Assembly: GCF_040892595.1 (NCBI RefSeq)
Contig: NZ_JBFRYB010000001.1
Coordinates: forward strand, 930,001-994,000
Length of the DNA stretch: 64,000 nt
Direction of reading: 5' to 3'
DNA from: Zhongshania sp. R06B22
Lineage (GTDB): Bacteria; Pseudomonadota; Gammaproteobacteria; Pseudomonadales; Spongiibacteraceae
Part shown: positions 63,341 to 64,000 of the stretch, in pieces
Layout: each line of letters opens with the position of its first letter
How positions within the stretch are numbered: position 1 is the first letter of the stretch
The notes under the pieces: model-generated
The model's database searches: none
What the model saw: only the letters and a program-made list of their open reading frames with translations
Told to the model about the DNA's origin: nothing
Position numbers and translations under genes: made by a program

Positions 63341-64000
63341 ATGAGTAAAGAAATATTACTGGTAGTTGAAGCCGTATCAAACGAAAAGGGTGTGTCTAAA
63401 ACCATTATTTTCGAAGCGATTGAACAGGCATTGGCAACAGCCGCTAAAAAACGTTATGACGAAGATTCCGAAATTCGCGTGGTGATCGATAGACTCACGG
63501 GAGATTACCAGACTTTTCGCAGTTGGTTGGTTATGCCAGACGATGAAATGGCATTGCTCGGTACCCAGCTCACAACTGAAGAAGCACACGAATACAGTGC
63601 TGACTTAAAAGCTGGTGATACCCACGAAGAAGTGGTTGAGAATGTTGGTTTCGGTCGTATTGCTGCACAAACTGCCAAGCAGGTTATTGTGCAAAAAGTA
63701 CGCGAGGCCGAGCGTGCTCAAATCGTTGATGAATACAGCAGTCGGGTTGGCGAGCTAATTAACGGCACGGTCAAGAAGGTTACCCGCGACAGTATTATTG
63801 TTGATCTTGGTGGCAACGCAGAAGCTTTATTGCCTCGTGAAGAATTGGTTGGCCGTGAGGTTTTTCGGATCAACGACCGAGTTCGCGCAATTCTCGCTGA
63901 CGTGCGTCCCGAAGTGCGTGGCCCGCAGTTGTTTTTGAGCCGCGCGTGCCCAGAGATGTTGATCGAGCTATTTAAAATTGAAGTGCCTGAAGTTTCTGAA
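63341..64000 (+). CDS. nusA: Transcription factor NusA, N-terminal part
   Basis: From the ATG at 63341 (GAGGCGG site ahead) the reading stays open to the right edge, about 220 residues. It begins MSKEILLVVEAVSNEKGVSK, then IFEAIEQALATAAKKRY of the N-terminal domain, and an S1 domain with EYSSRVGELINGTVKKV and IIVDLGGNAEALLPREE. It controls pausing, termination and antitermination. The KH domains are beyond the edge. Confidence 0.96.
   Translation, partial: MSKEILLVVEAVSNEKGVSKTIIFEAIEQALATAAKKRYDEDSEIRVVIDRLTGDYQTFRSWLVMPDDEMALLGTQLTTEEAHEYSADLKAGDTHEEVVENVGFGRIAAQTAKQVIVQKVREAERAQIVDEYSSRVGELINGTVKKVTRDSIIVDLGGNAEALLPREELVGREVFRINDRVRAILADVRPEVRGPQLFLSRACPEMLIELFKIEVPEVSE

Overview
The window reads as chromosome from a gammaproteobacterium. 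The housekeeping gene order resembles that of Pseudomonas and marine relatives: grpE-dnaK-dnaJ, dapB-carA-carB-greA, yhbY/rlmE-ftsH-folP-glmM-tpiA-secG-tRNA-Leu-rimP-nusA, divergent ppx/ppk1, smpB, ssrA, bamE/fur and recN. The tmRNA tag (ANDDNYALAA) fits this. Abundant TonB-dependent receptors, a formylglycine-type sulfatase and oxidative lipid/ketone genes suggest a marine heterotroph, perhaps of the Spongiibacteraceae/Cellvibrionales type; the genus is inference only.

Bases 1-33,300 are mainly accessory. They hold the start of an iron alcohol dehydrogenase, a TonB receptor, an orphan HyuB-like subunit and a CGFS glutaredoxin. Next comes a porin / FMN-binding / PepSY operon behind a Fur-box-like site. 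An 8.7-kb block follows, bracketed by 167-bp direct repeats of the PepSY gene 3' end. It carries a TetR regulator, an acyl-CoA synthetase pseudogene with many frameshifts, a Baeyer-Villiger-type monooxygenase, a short-chain dehydrogenase, a COG3687-type metal protein and a TonB receptor. It ends in a truncated gene that resembles the start of a DUF445 protein. Beyond it lie a DUF4442 protein, a pirin, a nitroreductase, an unusual lipoprotein hydrolase / cupredoxin-like / polytopic membrane operon, an OhrR-like regulator with a divergent redox operon and paired operator-like repeats, a sulfatase with a propeller-like partner, a second iron alcohol dehydrogenase, a DUF4124 protein and a NYN-LOTUS protein.

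Bases 33,400-64,000 are mostly core genes. They cover trans-translation (ssrA, smpB), polyphosphate metabolism (ppx, ppk1), outer-membrane assembly (bamE), iron regulation (fur), SOS repair (recN with a LexA box), heat-shock chaperones (grpE with a strong sigma-32 promoter), lysine and carbamoyl-phosphate synthesis, transcription and ribosome factors, FtsH, folate, cell-wall sugar and glycolysis genes, secretion, a tRNA-Leu(GAG), and the rimP-nusA operon with a structured leader. nusA runs off the right edge.

The most unusual features are the repeat-bracketed block with its truncated-gene junction, the lipoprotein/cupredoxin/membrane operon, the Fur-linked FMN/PepSY operon and the paired OhrR-type operator repeats. 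No CRISPR array, integrase, transposase or complete insertion sequence was found.
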